Below, in pieces: positions 53,523-64,000 of a stretch of DNA of 64,000 bases. The notes under the pieces were generated by a model. The model was given only the letters and a program-made list of their open reading frames with translations. It ran no database searches and was not told the origin of the DNA. The position numbers and the translations under genes were made by a program. Position 1 is the first letter of the stretch; each line of letters begins with the position of its first letter. The DNA comes from Locusta migratoria (taxonomy: Eukaryota; Arthropoda; Insecta; Orthoptera; Acrididae): NCBI GenBank assembly GCA_026315105.1, contig CM048745.1, forward strand, positions 283,383,747 through 283,447,746. The letters run 5' to 3'.

Positions 53523-54584
53523 ACGCTGAGTATGTACTATGATAATGCCTGTTTGTATGCATTTTATGTATATTTTTCCTTAAACTGTACAACGATATGA
53601 CCAGTACCCAGCAAAATGGATAATACTACACGCGAGGAAGATGTTCGCGAAATCTGCCTTGCGACTAACGCTTGATACATAGGCAACCACCATGCCTCCA
53701 GTGCTTATCAGGTTGCATATAGTGCCAGCAAGAGCGGCGGTTTGGCGGTTTCCTGACCCTTTTGCCAGTTGCAAAAGCTTCTAGTCATTGAAGCGACCTT
53801 CAAATTCAAGGCTACTTAGCACCGGATGGCCGTCGGTGGCAGCCACCATTCACCGAGTTGTCTCCCAACAAATGCAGCGTTAAAAACGTTAAGTCACGTG
53901 TTCCGTTTCCTGAGCTACCGTGTAAGTTCTCAAAATAACACTAATCCTGATGGAGAACTGTGAATCATTTTATGACGTGCTGATAGTCCTGTTGTTTTCC
54001 ACGCGGAAGTACTGTTTGTGTGAGTGCTTTCAGATAAACTTGTTATTCACAAAACATCTGCGGCTATAGTAAATGGAAAGATATCAGTCATTTGCTGATC
54101 TAAACTAGTCTGTCTTAGTTAAATATATCGTTTGGTCTTAACGATTACGTACGGTAACTATAAAACGTTTGATGGCAGACGTTCCTACGAAAGACAAAGA
54201 CTGCATGTAGTCATTAAATTCTAACGAGACAACGTTACCAGTGAGGTGCTTCGTACTTACCGTTGTGTACCCATGCTACTTGGCGCTGGGAAGTCCAGTG
54301 TGAGGTTCAAGGCTGACACTAACCCGTGCGGCCCCACCTGTTTGTTCGTCACGTTCACAGTCCGTTACCACCTGAGGCACACTTCTTATTGAACACAGTA
54401 TTTCTTGATGTAACGAGTGCATATTAGTATCTACTACAGTGTTAAGTCTTGAATGACAATGTATCTGTACTTGACTGTTTCTTGTAGTATTCATTAGTTT
54501 ATTATCAAAACTTGCACTATCATCAGTCGTACGCACTGATTTTAAACTTTTGTACTGTTTGTGAGGTCTTAACGAGATCATATG
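53523..54584. other. No gene recognised
   Basis: A 101-residue minus frame (54581-54276) is followed by a GTAAGT (54260-54255), but its stop comes before that site and I recognise no domain in it. Confidence 0.5.
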
Positions 54585-54619
54585 TTCTAACAGCCTTTTT
54601 TTCTTTCTTTTAGGTAAGT
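54585..54619 (+). promoter_or_regulatory. Candidate recursive splice site (zero-length exon)
   Basis: A branch-point match TTCTAAC (54585-54591) is followed by a pyrimidine tract, TTTTTTTCTTTCTTTT, and TAG|GTAAGT, with the acceptor ending at 54613 and a full-consensus donor starting at 54614. The branch A to AG distance is about 23 bases. This juxtaposition defines ratchet points that remove very long introns stepwise in Drosophila. No flanking coding exon is visible, so the host gene is unknown. Confidence 0.45.
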
Positions 54620-55039
54620 TAACAGTTTACGGCTAACACCCATTCCTACATCGTGAGTATTGATCAGAACTATTAATTGGTATTTTACGTTTGTTGGAAT
54701 GCAGTGATTTGCCTAAATATTGTCAGTAGACCAGTAAGCGAACAATTTAATGACATTCCTTAGCTTGGCTTCATAAATGAAAGCCGCCCTGATTACATTG
54801 CGATTTGTTATTCTTTTTAAGTAAGTTGAGCAAAGTTCACACTCTTTGTAGAGAGTACGCTATATTCATGCGTTTTTATTTGGTAACTACAACAAAATTT
54901 GAATGGGCGTACGTAACTCTTGAGTATCTTCATCTGAAGACTAAACACATAAGAAAACTGTTACCGTTGGTGTACATAACAATGAAGTGTTTATCATTTA
55001 TTAAACTTATGTAAAATTTATCTTTGTTAGTGAAAGGCG
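54620..55039. other. No gene recognised
   Basis: AT-rich. The open frame 54805-55014 is unsupported. Confidence 0.55.
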
Positions 55040-55221
55040 CTAACAAGGAGACCACATGGGTATCGGATTTTAGAATTTCTCTATATTTATGGTACGTGAA
55101 GTTCAGAACGTAACAATCAGTCAAAACCATTCGACGTAACTCGCGAAATTTCTGGAGAAAATCGAAATTGAAATTTTGTAAGTACACGTAAGGACCAATA
55201 ATTAAATCAGTTGCAACATCT

Positions 55222-55292
55222 GTCGGTGTAGCTGAGGTGGTAGCGTTCTGGCTTTGCAAACATAGGGTCGATGGTTCGAATCCTCCCGGAAC
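55222..55292 (+). other. tRNA-like sequence in the left arm
   Basis: A box TAGCTGAGGTGGTAG and B box GGTTCGAATCC at tRNA spacing. The T stem and acceptor do not pair fully, so it is unlikely to be a working tRNA, but it could still recruit polymerase III. Confidence 0.6.
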
Positions 55293-55689
55293 TTTTTTTT
55301 AATACTTACAATTTAATATCCAATGGTAATTTTCACACAAAAAAAAATGCACGTTTATACGTAATTTTCTATATTTTATAAATGGTCCTTAATAATGACG
55401 GTTTCAATCGAAAATACGTAAGTTAAATTTTTTACAGTATTGACTTTACTATCAGTTGTCGGCGGTAATCGTTGATTGCTCACAGTTTGTGAACAGCTAC
55501 GACGCTGTTTTTGGAAAGTAATTTCCATAGCTACTAATGGCTTCCCAAGCAGATTACCTACTCAACCATCGTTTTAGGTGACAAGGTATTCCGTTCTTCT
55601 ACATACACATAAACGAAAACTGACACAACACTGTGGAATTAGAGTTCCCAAAATGTTTTATATAACTGAATTTGAAAAGAAAAGAAATT

Positions 55690-55762
55690 CCCGTCACAGC
55701 GGGATTAGATCCACTGACTCTATGGTTGTTAGACAAGAACGCTACCGCCTGAGCTACATAGA
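55690..55762 (-). other. tRNA-like sequence in the right arm
   Basis: Minus strand: A box TAGCTCAGGCGGTAG and a degenerate B box (GGATCTAATCC). The mirror image of the left-arm unit. Confidence 0.6.
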
Positions 55763-55937
55763 CATAAACTGCAACTGTTTTAATTATTAGTACTTACGTG
55801 TACTTGCAAACCATCAAAGTCGATTTTTTAGAGTTGCGTCGTATGACATTGGCTGATTGTTATTTGAGTTCTAAACTTCACGTACCATAAATATAGAGAA
55901 ATTATAAAATCCGATACCCATGTTGTCTTTTTGTAAG

Positions 55938-57919
55938 TCAGACATTTAAATACTGCAATTTGTAATCTGGGACGGATAGACCTTTTCATCTATTTCAGCA
56001 GTTCAGTAAGTACAGTAATGAAACTACTTTTATGTCCTTCAAAGCCACTATTATTTCTATACTCTCAGGCGGCGAGATGAACGACAGTGTTGTATTTTCA
56101 CTGTTATCAACATTTTCATTTCTCGCTTCTGTCCAGCCGCACACATGCACTGCCCAGTTTTCCGACAGTGCACCTTCTCACGCAGACTATTCGTCTTACA
56201 CCAAGACTCGGAAATCACCTACATTTTCCACAAATGTGGTAACCTGTTCGCGCTCGCTAGCAACTGCCGACAGATTTGGTGCAAATGTATCTGTCATTGG
56301 CGCTTGGTGAAAAACTAACATTGTAAGCAAGGTGTGCCGTGCGCAAAGCTGGCGTGAAACCGGGCAGTCCGGGAGCGGTGGTGGGTGAAAGGCAGTGAGT
56401 CGGCTCAGGAAATTACGCAGAGTGGCCGGCGGTTCGATAGGCCTGCCTTATTGTGTGACCTTCCAGCAGTGTCCGCCCGGACCTGTCTGGGCTGCAGAGT
56501 CCGTTGTTCGGCGACTGGCGTTTCTGTCTCCCCGCCATAAAAAGACGGCGAATGCAGCGAACACTCGTTTCTGTTCATTAAGTCAAGCCAACTCTATCAT
56601 TGTTCGTTTTCCTGAATTTTCCAGGACTTCCCTAGATAAGATGCTTATCACGATAACTTTGTTATAGGGGTCAGCGGAAGAAAGTGTGTCAGTCCTCAAT
56701 ATAGTTGGAATTACTTTGATCACGCTACCTACTGTATATTATATTACATCTTAGTAAAAAATATTACTCGCACAGACAGAAACCGCGTAGTTTGTGTTAA
56801 TTTTTTCATATAACATCAAGTAATTAAAAATAGACTCTTGTGTGATACCGAATGTTTTCTAGTAATTCTTTCCACTTCGTTTAACCACTGTTAACGGCTG
56901 CGCACACGAATGATTTTTGTTTTGTGCAAATCTATGGTAAAGCCCCCTTTCGAATTATATTTCATTGGTCTCCTTGTATAATTCATATAAAAATGGGTAT
57001 TTCAGTTTATGTATTCACGTATATAACAATTTTAGAAGGCCGCTTCATCCTTAATGTAACCTCGACAAAACGGAGATATTTAAAAATCCTACGACTTGAG
57101 GTAATGATAAGATTTTTTCTTAAAGTAGAAGGAACTCACGACATACTAGTTGGATTCCTATAATCGTTAAACCAGTCAACCAGTTAGCCATTAAGTGCAA
57201 ACATACTTCTTATAAAACGTTACAGTCATTGAAAGCATCGTTCATAAATAACAAAATGTATTCTTAGCACAGTTTGTCCTATTATCCAGATTTTGTCAAT
57301 CCACTGTTTATTTTCATCTTCTTTACAGTGGTACCTATTGTTACGACTGATAAACACACAATTGATGAAAGAGACCAGCGCTTGTTATTTTTCTTTTTTC
57401 TCACCATCATATTTTCAGTTAACGAGCTCTTTGCGATCAGGTATTGTATTCAATATATACTTGATATACATAATTATCATCCTCTAGCAAGTTACGTTTT
57501 AGTTTTCTTATTCGTACGAAAGTTTTTCGTGCGTGCATGTGCTAATTATGACAGAGATATGTGACAATAAGTTGCTGTCTATAAGGTTATATTGTTGAGA
57601 GCATTTACTATGTTCCTTTCTACAGAATAAGAAAAACTATTTTACCACGGTCAAGGGGCATATTTAGTGAGAAATATCACATAATTTTTCTTTGCATCAC
57701 ACTACGAAAACTTATCAAATTTACCAGTAGTATTTTTGCATCGGAAAACAAACTGATTAACTAGTGAGTTATGAATGGCGAAATAAATAACTCATATGTG
57801 ATTGGTTACTCTGAACTTGTATGTAAATTCGACCTCAGCTATAACTACATGTATGTACTATCTAACAACTATTACACTACCGTGCATAAATACCAATTAG
57901 TTTATAAAAGTAAAGTTTA
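55938..57919. other. No gene recognised
   Basis: A GC-richer patch at about 56340-56580 contains CATAAAAAG (56536-56544), a TATA-like string, but no first exon can be defined. The rest is AT-rich. Confidence 0.5.
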
Positions 57920-58403
57920 TTAATGCAAAAAGTCCTATGACATGAATGGGTGGGGGACCCCGACGGGCAGGTTCAGTCGCAGGTACCTTTCGAAATGTAA
58001 GAGCTGTGTGCTGAAGTGTGTATGCACTGTAGTTGGGTGCGTGTGTAGTGTAGTGTTGGAGATGACGTGAGAAGGGAGAGGGTGAAACCAGGTACCGGCA
58101 CACAGCCTACTCCTCTCGAAAAGCACCGAGGGGGCTGCCGAGCTTAACTCCCCACCGACGGACGGATCACCATCAACAGTGGCCAGTGCCCTCACTCCAT
58201 GAGACACTGCGGAGACGTTTGGAATTTAATCCAGGATATTTGTGCAAGTCTGGTGATCAACGACTTTGCACCATCACCCCTCTTGTCAACAGTGCGTATC
58301 TTACCCGGACGGTTACCCGTCCAAGCACTGGCCACACCCCACGGTGCTTAAATTTTTGTGATCTGGCTGGAATCGGTGTCTCCACCGCGGCACGGCCGTT
58401 GAC
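57920..58403 (-). repeat. 5S rRNA-derived SINE (SINE3 type)
   Basis: The minus-strand 5' end (58403 to about 58306) follows 5S rRNA. The plus strand reads GGTTACCCGTCCAAGCACT, GGTGCTTAAATTTTTGTGAT and AATCGGTGTCTCCACCG, which parallel the complement of 5S (GGTCACCCATCCAAGTACT ... TTGCTTAACTTCGGTGATC ... GAACCGGTGTTTTCA). About 380 bp of unrelated body follows to about 57920. 5S-derived SINEs use the 5S internal polymerase III promoter. It is diverged, with its 3' boundary uncertain. Confidence 0.8.
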
Positions 58404-60215
58404 TATTAATTTGGTCGAAAACATGTGTAGGTGATCTTAATGCTGGCTTTTCAATGAAGTCTCGTAACTTCACTTACACATACTAAGAGCACTGCCTAAC
58501 AAATATATCAAAACCGAAACCTTATCTCACTCCTGGAGTTCTGTACGTCAGAAGGAGAACAGTTGCTGATTTCAACCCCCCCCCCCCCCCCCCCCGATTC
58601 CTGCAAATACTGTCGAATGACCGAAGGTGTGCACCTAGAACGACAGTGTTGTTTCCGAATCTCTTGAGATGCAATATCTTCAGGAGATATTTGATCCTCG
58701 TTTTCTTATGGGTCGCAGTTTGCGACATTGTGTGATATTTTAATGAAAAATACACTTGCCTGGGAGAGGGTTCATCGACCAACTTTCAAACAATTTCTCT
58801 GCCGTTCTGCTCTCTGACAGTTCACGGGAATAACTTTTCCTCTAATTTTTTTTCCACTTGCGAATTCTGATATCTCTTACTTTATTACAGTGATCATTTT
58901 CCCTGTGTTAGTGGCTAACAACAGAATATTATATTTAGGAGAAGAAGATTTATACTAGTTTCGTTAAAACGCCTTACCGCAATCAAAAGCGTCTTTATTT
59001 TAATGATACCCACCCCAACTCGTGTGTCATTTGTGACACTCTTTCCCCTAAATCGCGATATAACACCACGAGCTGCCCTTCTTTTGACGTTTGTAGTGTC
59101 CTCCGTCAATCCTTTCTGGTAAGGACCCCATACCGCGCAAGCAGTACCTGAGAAAGGTCGGACGAGGGTAGTGTTTTTGTTGCATCTACTTAGTGTCCTA
59201 CCAACGCAGTCTTCGCTATGTTATAGTTCCTATGTAAGTTGTTTGTAATTGTAATTCATTGTAAATGTATTTCAATTGACAGCCGTAAGTTTTGCGAGAT
59301 TAATATCGAAACCGAAATTAAAAGTTTTCCTTTTAATAGTCATTTGGATGATCTCTCACTTGTCAACTGACACCTTTTGTACCGTAAAAATATATACCCA
59401 AAATTCAAGTGGTTTTGATCTTCTGTTAACTCGATGGTAAGCTTTTTTCCATAAGTCATTTAAAGTCTGCAATATCAAAGTTATTCCAGAAGGTTTACCT
59501 GTTGGTATTAGTGACCTTAATGGGCTGTAGCAAACAGATTTTATAAAGTGGCATACTGTTCTAACGGCGAAAAGTGTAACTATTTTCTCTCTTCAACGTA
59601 TTTTCATCAGCAGCATTTCGCAGTGCTTAAGACATCGTAATCCTTTTCGAGAGCAGAAAAATTCAAGTCTCTCTCTGGCAGTTCATGACCAGGTCTTCCT
59701 AGTTATTCTTAATCTGATTGGCAAGTACCTTTCAAAAGGGTACAGCGTATCTCTTTTCACATCTGCCGTCACTCTAGTCTTGTTTTCGTCTCTTAATGAC
59801 CTCGCCGTCGTGGGTAATGTCAAACCGTATCATCTCCCTTTGTTAATGTACTTTCAGTTGTCATAAGGTGAAGTAGATATGGGTGCTCAATGATGAAATG
59901 TTATCACGCTCTGCAGTCGGCAAGACGTAGTTCGTGGGAACCACGAAAGAGAGCGTCGTGCTTCGGCAGTGTATCGTGCGCCATCTACTTTCTTCTTCTG
60001 GAACCTCTATGTGCTGCTTACAGTGGAACAGGAGACTATCCTTGAAACTTTCTAGAAGTTTAGTTAGGAGAGAGAGCTCATCGTAATAACCTTACATTTG
60101 CGCATTTTACTTATATTACGTCGTTGTAATGTATCATTACCGAATCTATTGTTATGAATTTTCGCTAATCGAGTAGAAAGTCTCAAGTTTTCTGTTTTTG
60201 CTCTTTTATGTATAT
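58404..60215. other. No gene recognised; contains (C)20
   Basis: A C run at 58576-58595. The stretch 58960-59220 looks like an old dispersed repeat but I cannot name it. Confidence 0.5.
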
Positions 60216-60226
60216 CCTCAGAAATA

Positions 60227-60388
60227 AAATGTTTGTAAATCTATCGAACTCTGCTACGTGGTTACCAGTCCGTAGCTTACAAACTATTTAAACTAAGGTA
60301 AACTAACTTAAGGACAACACAAACATCCATGCCCGGTCGCGCGCACTGTAGCACAGCGCTCCAGTGCGCACAGCTGATCCGCCGCGGC
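60227..60388 (-). repeat. tRNA-related SINE, diverged head (copy 14)
   Basis: Minus-strand copy with a shortened, altered head. The perfect 11-bp target duplication CCTCAGAAATA is at 60216-60226 and 60389-60399. It still mobilised despite lacking a clear B box, or decayed quickly afterwards. Confidence 0.88.
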
Positions 60389-60582
60389 CCTCAGAAATAA
60401 ATCATTGGTTTACAGTCATGTAAAACACCTAATATCTATTCAACATCGAATGGTGTTTGTACAGAAACAGCAGAGGGTAATTTTCTTGATATATAACACA
60501 GTCGTCTGAAGAACACCAGACATGTCATGAGATTACAGAAAAAATGGGTTGCTGTTGTTTTTATTTCTTCTCCAAAACAATT

Positions 60583-60685
60583 ATCTGCGTACATCTGCAT
60601 CCATACTCCGTGATCCACCTCAGGTGTACGGCGGAGAGTATTTTATATACTGCCGTCACTTCAACCTTCTACAATTTAAGTCGCA
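60583..60685 (-). repeat. Possible LINE terminal fragment
   Basis: TACATCTGCATCCATACTCC followed by a GTACGGCGGAGAGTATTTT motif resembles the end of a common insect LINE as I remember it. There is no coding. Confidence 0.3.
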
Positions 60686-60768
60686 TGTAGTTCACAGGGG
60701 GAAAACTATACGGTATGCTTCCGTATGAGCTCTAATCTCTCTACTTTATTGTCGTGGTACTTTCGCGA

Positions 60769-60847
60769 GCCGCGCCGAATGGCCGAGTGGTCTATGTCGT
60801 AATGCTATGGACTGGGCAACCGTTCCCGCCAGAGGTTCGAGTCCTCC

Positions 60848-60915
<68 letters not shown>
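60769..60915 (+). repeat. SINE family B head with (TG)n
   Basis: The tRNA-like head is well kept: A box AATGGCCGAGTGG and B box GGTTCGAGTCC. It is followed at once by (TG)n at 60850-60914. The tail is missing beyond the repeat. Confidence 0.85.
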
Positions 60916-62440
60916 TGTTCGACAACCCTTCATGAAAACGAGAATGAACTGCGCTTTTTTTCCAATCATCAGAAACGCTGAAGTTTTCCAGAGACCTACG
61001 GCATATTGCTGTTAGAGGACAACTTTGTTCGGATAGGTATCCCATCAGGTCCAGTAGTCTTTCGTCTGTTGAGCGATTTCAGTTGCTTTTGTATATCTTT
61101 GTCATTTATTTCCAATATTTGTCGTTCTGTTGGCCGAGTAACAATTTAGAGGAGCAACCTACAGTGTAATCTTCTGCATATGTGTATGATAATGGGAAAG
61201 ACTTTCGTAGAACGAATTTTTTGAGCTGAAACAGAAGCTCCGTTGTGAAAAGAGTCATCAATATAATTGACAGTTAGGTTAAATCCCGCAAATTGAGCAT
61301 CTTTTTCGTAGATTGCCAATTCTTTGACTGCTTATATAAAAATTTTATTTAGTTCTAGTACTGTATTGACGTAAACCGAAATAAATGTGAAGATACAGCC
61401 TTTTACTAAAATATAGCTTCTAGAAAATAAAATTATTCTTATGGTCAAAGTGCAGCTTTTGGAAACAGAACGAGGTATGATCACGTAAATGTAGCTCCAC
61501 AGATGATTCTTGGAGGCCTTCTTCTGAAGAATCAGTTGCTTATGGATATTTGCTACCGAAATTTCTGTTTCATCACAACTTAGGTGCCAAGAGAATAAGG
61601 CAAACGGTGTGAAATGTTTACGACAACAATACCTGAGCAAATCTTGATCACACATATTTTCTTACTACCTACGTGCAGTTTAATTTCATTATTGATTCTG
61701 ATGTTCTGGACTCCATGAGGCATGTATAACATGACTTCTGCATACATTTAGGACGATTTTAGTAAGAAATTGCGCAATTTCATTTGTTACATTATTGCAG
61801 TGTTTTTTTTTTTTTTTTTTTTAATGTTTCCATTTTGCACACAGTGACTGTATCAGTTGCGTACAGAATTGCTGTGGAACTGAGACAGGTGTGTTGAATG
61901 TCATTCACATAAATTATAATAGATGAATAAAAAAAATCTCTGGCAGACATTTTATATTCGTAACTTCAACACGTCAGACGTCCACATTACAAATTATATT
62001 CGTCACTCGGGTAGAAATTGGTTAGGTCTTAAGCAGTGTCCCTCAGCCGATGTTCTTTAGCGTATCTAAATCGGATAGTAACGTTCACACAGTCAAAGTA
62101 TTTTCAATTTTTTTGTGTATAACAGTCACATGTTACTTGTTCTCGATGCCTATTTATTACCTCTCCAGTTACCTAAGCAATTCCTCCAGTACAAGCAGCA
62201 GAGCTGCTACAAATAGCTACAACGAAATACACCGTTAAGTGTTTAAAGTGCTAATGATGTCCATCATACCTTACGAAAACGTGTAAAAATATTTGTACGT
62301 GAAAGGGGCAGTCGAAAAGTTTCCGTTCGACGGCCGCACATTCCAGAATCGGTATACCAATGCGGCAAAGTTGTCGTGAGGCAATTATCCCACCGACGCA
62401 TCTCGTTGCAGATACACATTTGGGTCAAATGTTTGTGAAT
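60916..62440. other. No gene recognised; contains (T)20
   Basis: A T run at 61803-61822. The minus frame 61655-61332 is unsupported. Confidence 0.55.
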
Positions 62441-62590
62441 CAGAGGGACCAAACTGCTAGTGTAATTGGATTCTAGACTTCCAAACTACTTAAACTAACT
62501 TATCCTAAGGAAAACACACACACACACACACACACACACTCACTCGCGCGCGCGCCCGACAGAAAGCTCGAACCTCCGACGGGGAGCGGG
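62441..62590 (-). repeat. SINE family B with (CA)n
   Basis: The tail complement (GGGACCAAACTGCTAG) is followed by (CA)n at 62513-62539, a short CG tract, and a head fragment (AGCTCGAACCTCCGACGG). The microsatellite again lies between tail and head. Confidence 0.8.
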
Positions 62591-64000
62591 GTCGTACCCA
62601 TTTGGTAAAACACCGTGACCTGCTGCCTGAAGCAGCTCGTAACTACCTGCTGCACATCCTCGACCGACAGGAATTGGCAACTATTCAAGTGACCGAATGC
62701 GTGAACTATAGGGTGGTTGATCGTGTCTCTCCTACCTGAGGTGGCGCAACTTCTGCTGGTGCCGACTGGCCTCGCAGATCGACCGGCTTTATTTGTCGAA
62801 TCGCGACCAGTATGGTAATTGGCGGACTATTTCACAACGGTGATATTCGATAGACATGCCGCCCCCCATACACTGTTTTCATTCGCCGATGTATGTATTC
62901 CGATGTTTGTTCATAGGCAGCCAAGAAAAGAACAGCGAGTGGTCCTGTTTGGATGCTGTTGGTGATAACGTCGACATAGATTTTAACAGTTCAAAGGTGA
63001 TGAAAGTTAGATTTGTTTAGTTCAGAGGCGGTGATAGTTTGCAGCTACTAGTTAATAAATTTCCCTGGCAGCGTGTAGTTATTGTAAATGATTAAAAGTG
63101 TATTTCATTACATATTTTAATTAGTTCAAACGCACTTGTTACAGTAAGTTGAATTTCATTAATTTCATCTAAATTTTAACTGTTTCCATCTACATTCCAT
63201 GTAATTCATTTAGAATGTTTTAATATTTGAAATGCACGACGTAACAAATAACGGTAGAACAATAGTCAATATTTATATACCTGTCTGAAAAATGTTGTAT
63301 TCAAACCTATCATACAGAAACGAAACATTACACGAATCAAAATTCGTATCTTTCTACCATTTTCACATTTAATGTGACGTGCGATTGGAATTGTGAAGAA
63401 TGTAGATCTAGTTTGGGCTCTTTGAAAGAGAATCTCATAGATCTCCTTCCAGCTGCAGTCGAGCCAGATGTTTTTTCTTGATTATCACATTACGGATAAT
63501 GACGACTCACACGAGTGAGTTTATACAACGGTTAATAATACATTCACTGCCATTTCCGATATTAAATTTATTTCGAAGAAGCGTATCACTTGAGCATTTT
63601 GTTAGCTGTTCCTGTTCTGCTAATGACAAGTAATGTGATGTGACCGTATCGAACGGATTACGGATCCGCTCATAGTAACATAAAGATCCTGGGGATTTAT
63701 GCTCTAACTACTGATGGAAGTTTTCGAGAGATGTTTTGTACCAATTGCACTGAAGTTACCTTCGTTAAAGTCACTTCCCTTCATGAATTTATCTCGCAGT
63801 TGCCCGTGTCTATCTGGGTTTTTTGAAGTCTGAAGTGATTAAATGAAAGGTCGTTCTAGCTTATTACGCTTTCGATCTTAAAGTGACATTTATTCAGTTT
63901 CTCAAAAGAACTTGCACAATATTAGAAGCCGTTTTATTCTAGAAATAGAGCTGCGAGTGTAGGACTGCTGTTCAGCAGGAAAAGACGACGTTCATCCTTC
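62591..64000. other. No gene recognised
   Basis: AT-rich to the window end. No repeat or coding signature that I can name. Confidence 0.55.

Larger units (their letters stand above)
55040..55937. mobile_element. Unclassified element with about 265-bp inverted arms, each holding a tRNA-like unit
   Basis: The left arm (55040 to about 55305) and right arm (about 55665-55937) are reverse complements. Shared segments include CATGGGTATCGGATTTTA, AATTTCTCTATATTTATGGT, ACGTGAAGTT, AAGTACACGTAAG and TAATAATTAAA. Each arm ends inward with a tRNA-like sequence (55222-55292 plus; 55690-55762 minus). The centre (about 55306-55664) has no coding. No target duplication is evident. It may be a non-autonomous DNA transposon or a hairpin of two opposed retroposons. 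Confidence 0.75.

Noticed and set aside
54276..54581. 101-residue minus frame near a GTAAGT donor
   Set aside because: The stop codon precedes the donor, and no domain, signal or repeat is recognised.
55222..55292. A functional tRNA gene
   Set aside because: The boxes fit, but the T stem and acceptor do not pair properly, and the sequence is repeated in reverse at 55690-55762 as part of a larger inverted repeat.
56340..56600. Promoter with TATA-like CATAAAAAG
   Set aside because: No initiator at the usual 25-31 base spacing and no definable first exon. Kept only as a note in the spacer entry.

Overview
This is eukaryotic, almost certainly insect, genomic DNA. It most resembles a giant-genome orthopteran (acridid grasshopper, Schistocerca-like). 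The basis is the very high load of dispersed repeats, the many tRNA-related SINEs of a type I associate with locusts, the absence of long single-exon host genes, long AT-rich intergenic or intronic stretches, and abundant (TG)n, (TC)n and homopolymer runs. The species call is an inference; the transposon content is read directly.

Layout. 0-5 kb: SINEs, a broken Tc1/mariner-like transposase, and a CpG-rich patch carrying a possible first coding exon for a secreted protein (minus strand, 3682-3739). 4.3-11.2 kb: an RTE-type LINE split by a complete I-clade LINE (5256-11041) with two intact ORFs and a perfect 12-bp target duplication. 11.2-20 kb: a LINE 3' fragment, hAT-like ends, a foldback element carrying tRNA-like sequence, a hammerhead-like motif, and a stray 120-bp piece of a piggyBac gene. 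20-23 kb: a SINE, a 61-bp-arm inverted repeat and a decayed piggyBac transposase. 23-28 kb: many SINEs and old fragments. 29.1-34.4 kb: a Tc1/mariner-like element with long inverted ends, split by an RTE LINE that is itself split by a SINE, with target duplications at both LINE and SINE steps. 35-42 kb: more RTE copies and two further mariner-superfamily remnants. 43-45.4 kb: a decayed Mutator-like transposase followed by a short pogo/Tigger element that keeps only its DNA-binding ORF. 47-64 kb: SINEs, RTE tails, a candidate recursive splice site (54613/54614), an 898-bp element whose inverted arms each hold a tRNA-like box pair, and a 5S rRNA-derived SINE.

The only intact multi-gene unit is the I-clade LINE: ORF1 (zinc-knuckle RNA-binding protein) and ORF2 (endonuclease, reverse transcriptase, RNase H, C-terminal CCHC) meet at a TGACATG stop/start junction. 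Its 3' end folds into a hairpin whose loop resembles that at the 3' end of the abundant SINEs, which suggests this LINE type mobilises them. Host coding evidence is limited to two possible exons and one splice-like site. I found no CRISPR array, rRNA operon or canonical functional tRNA gene.
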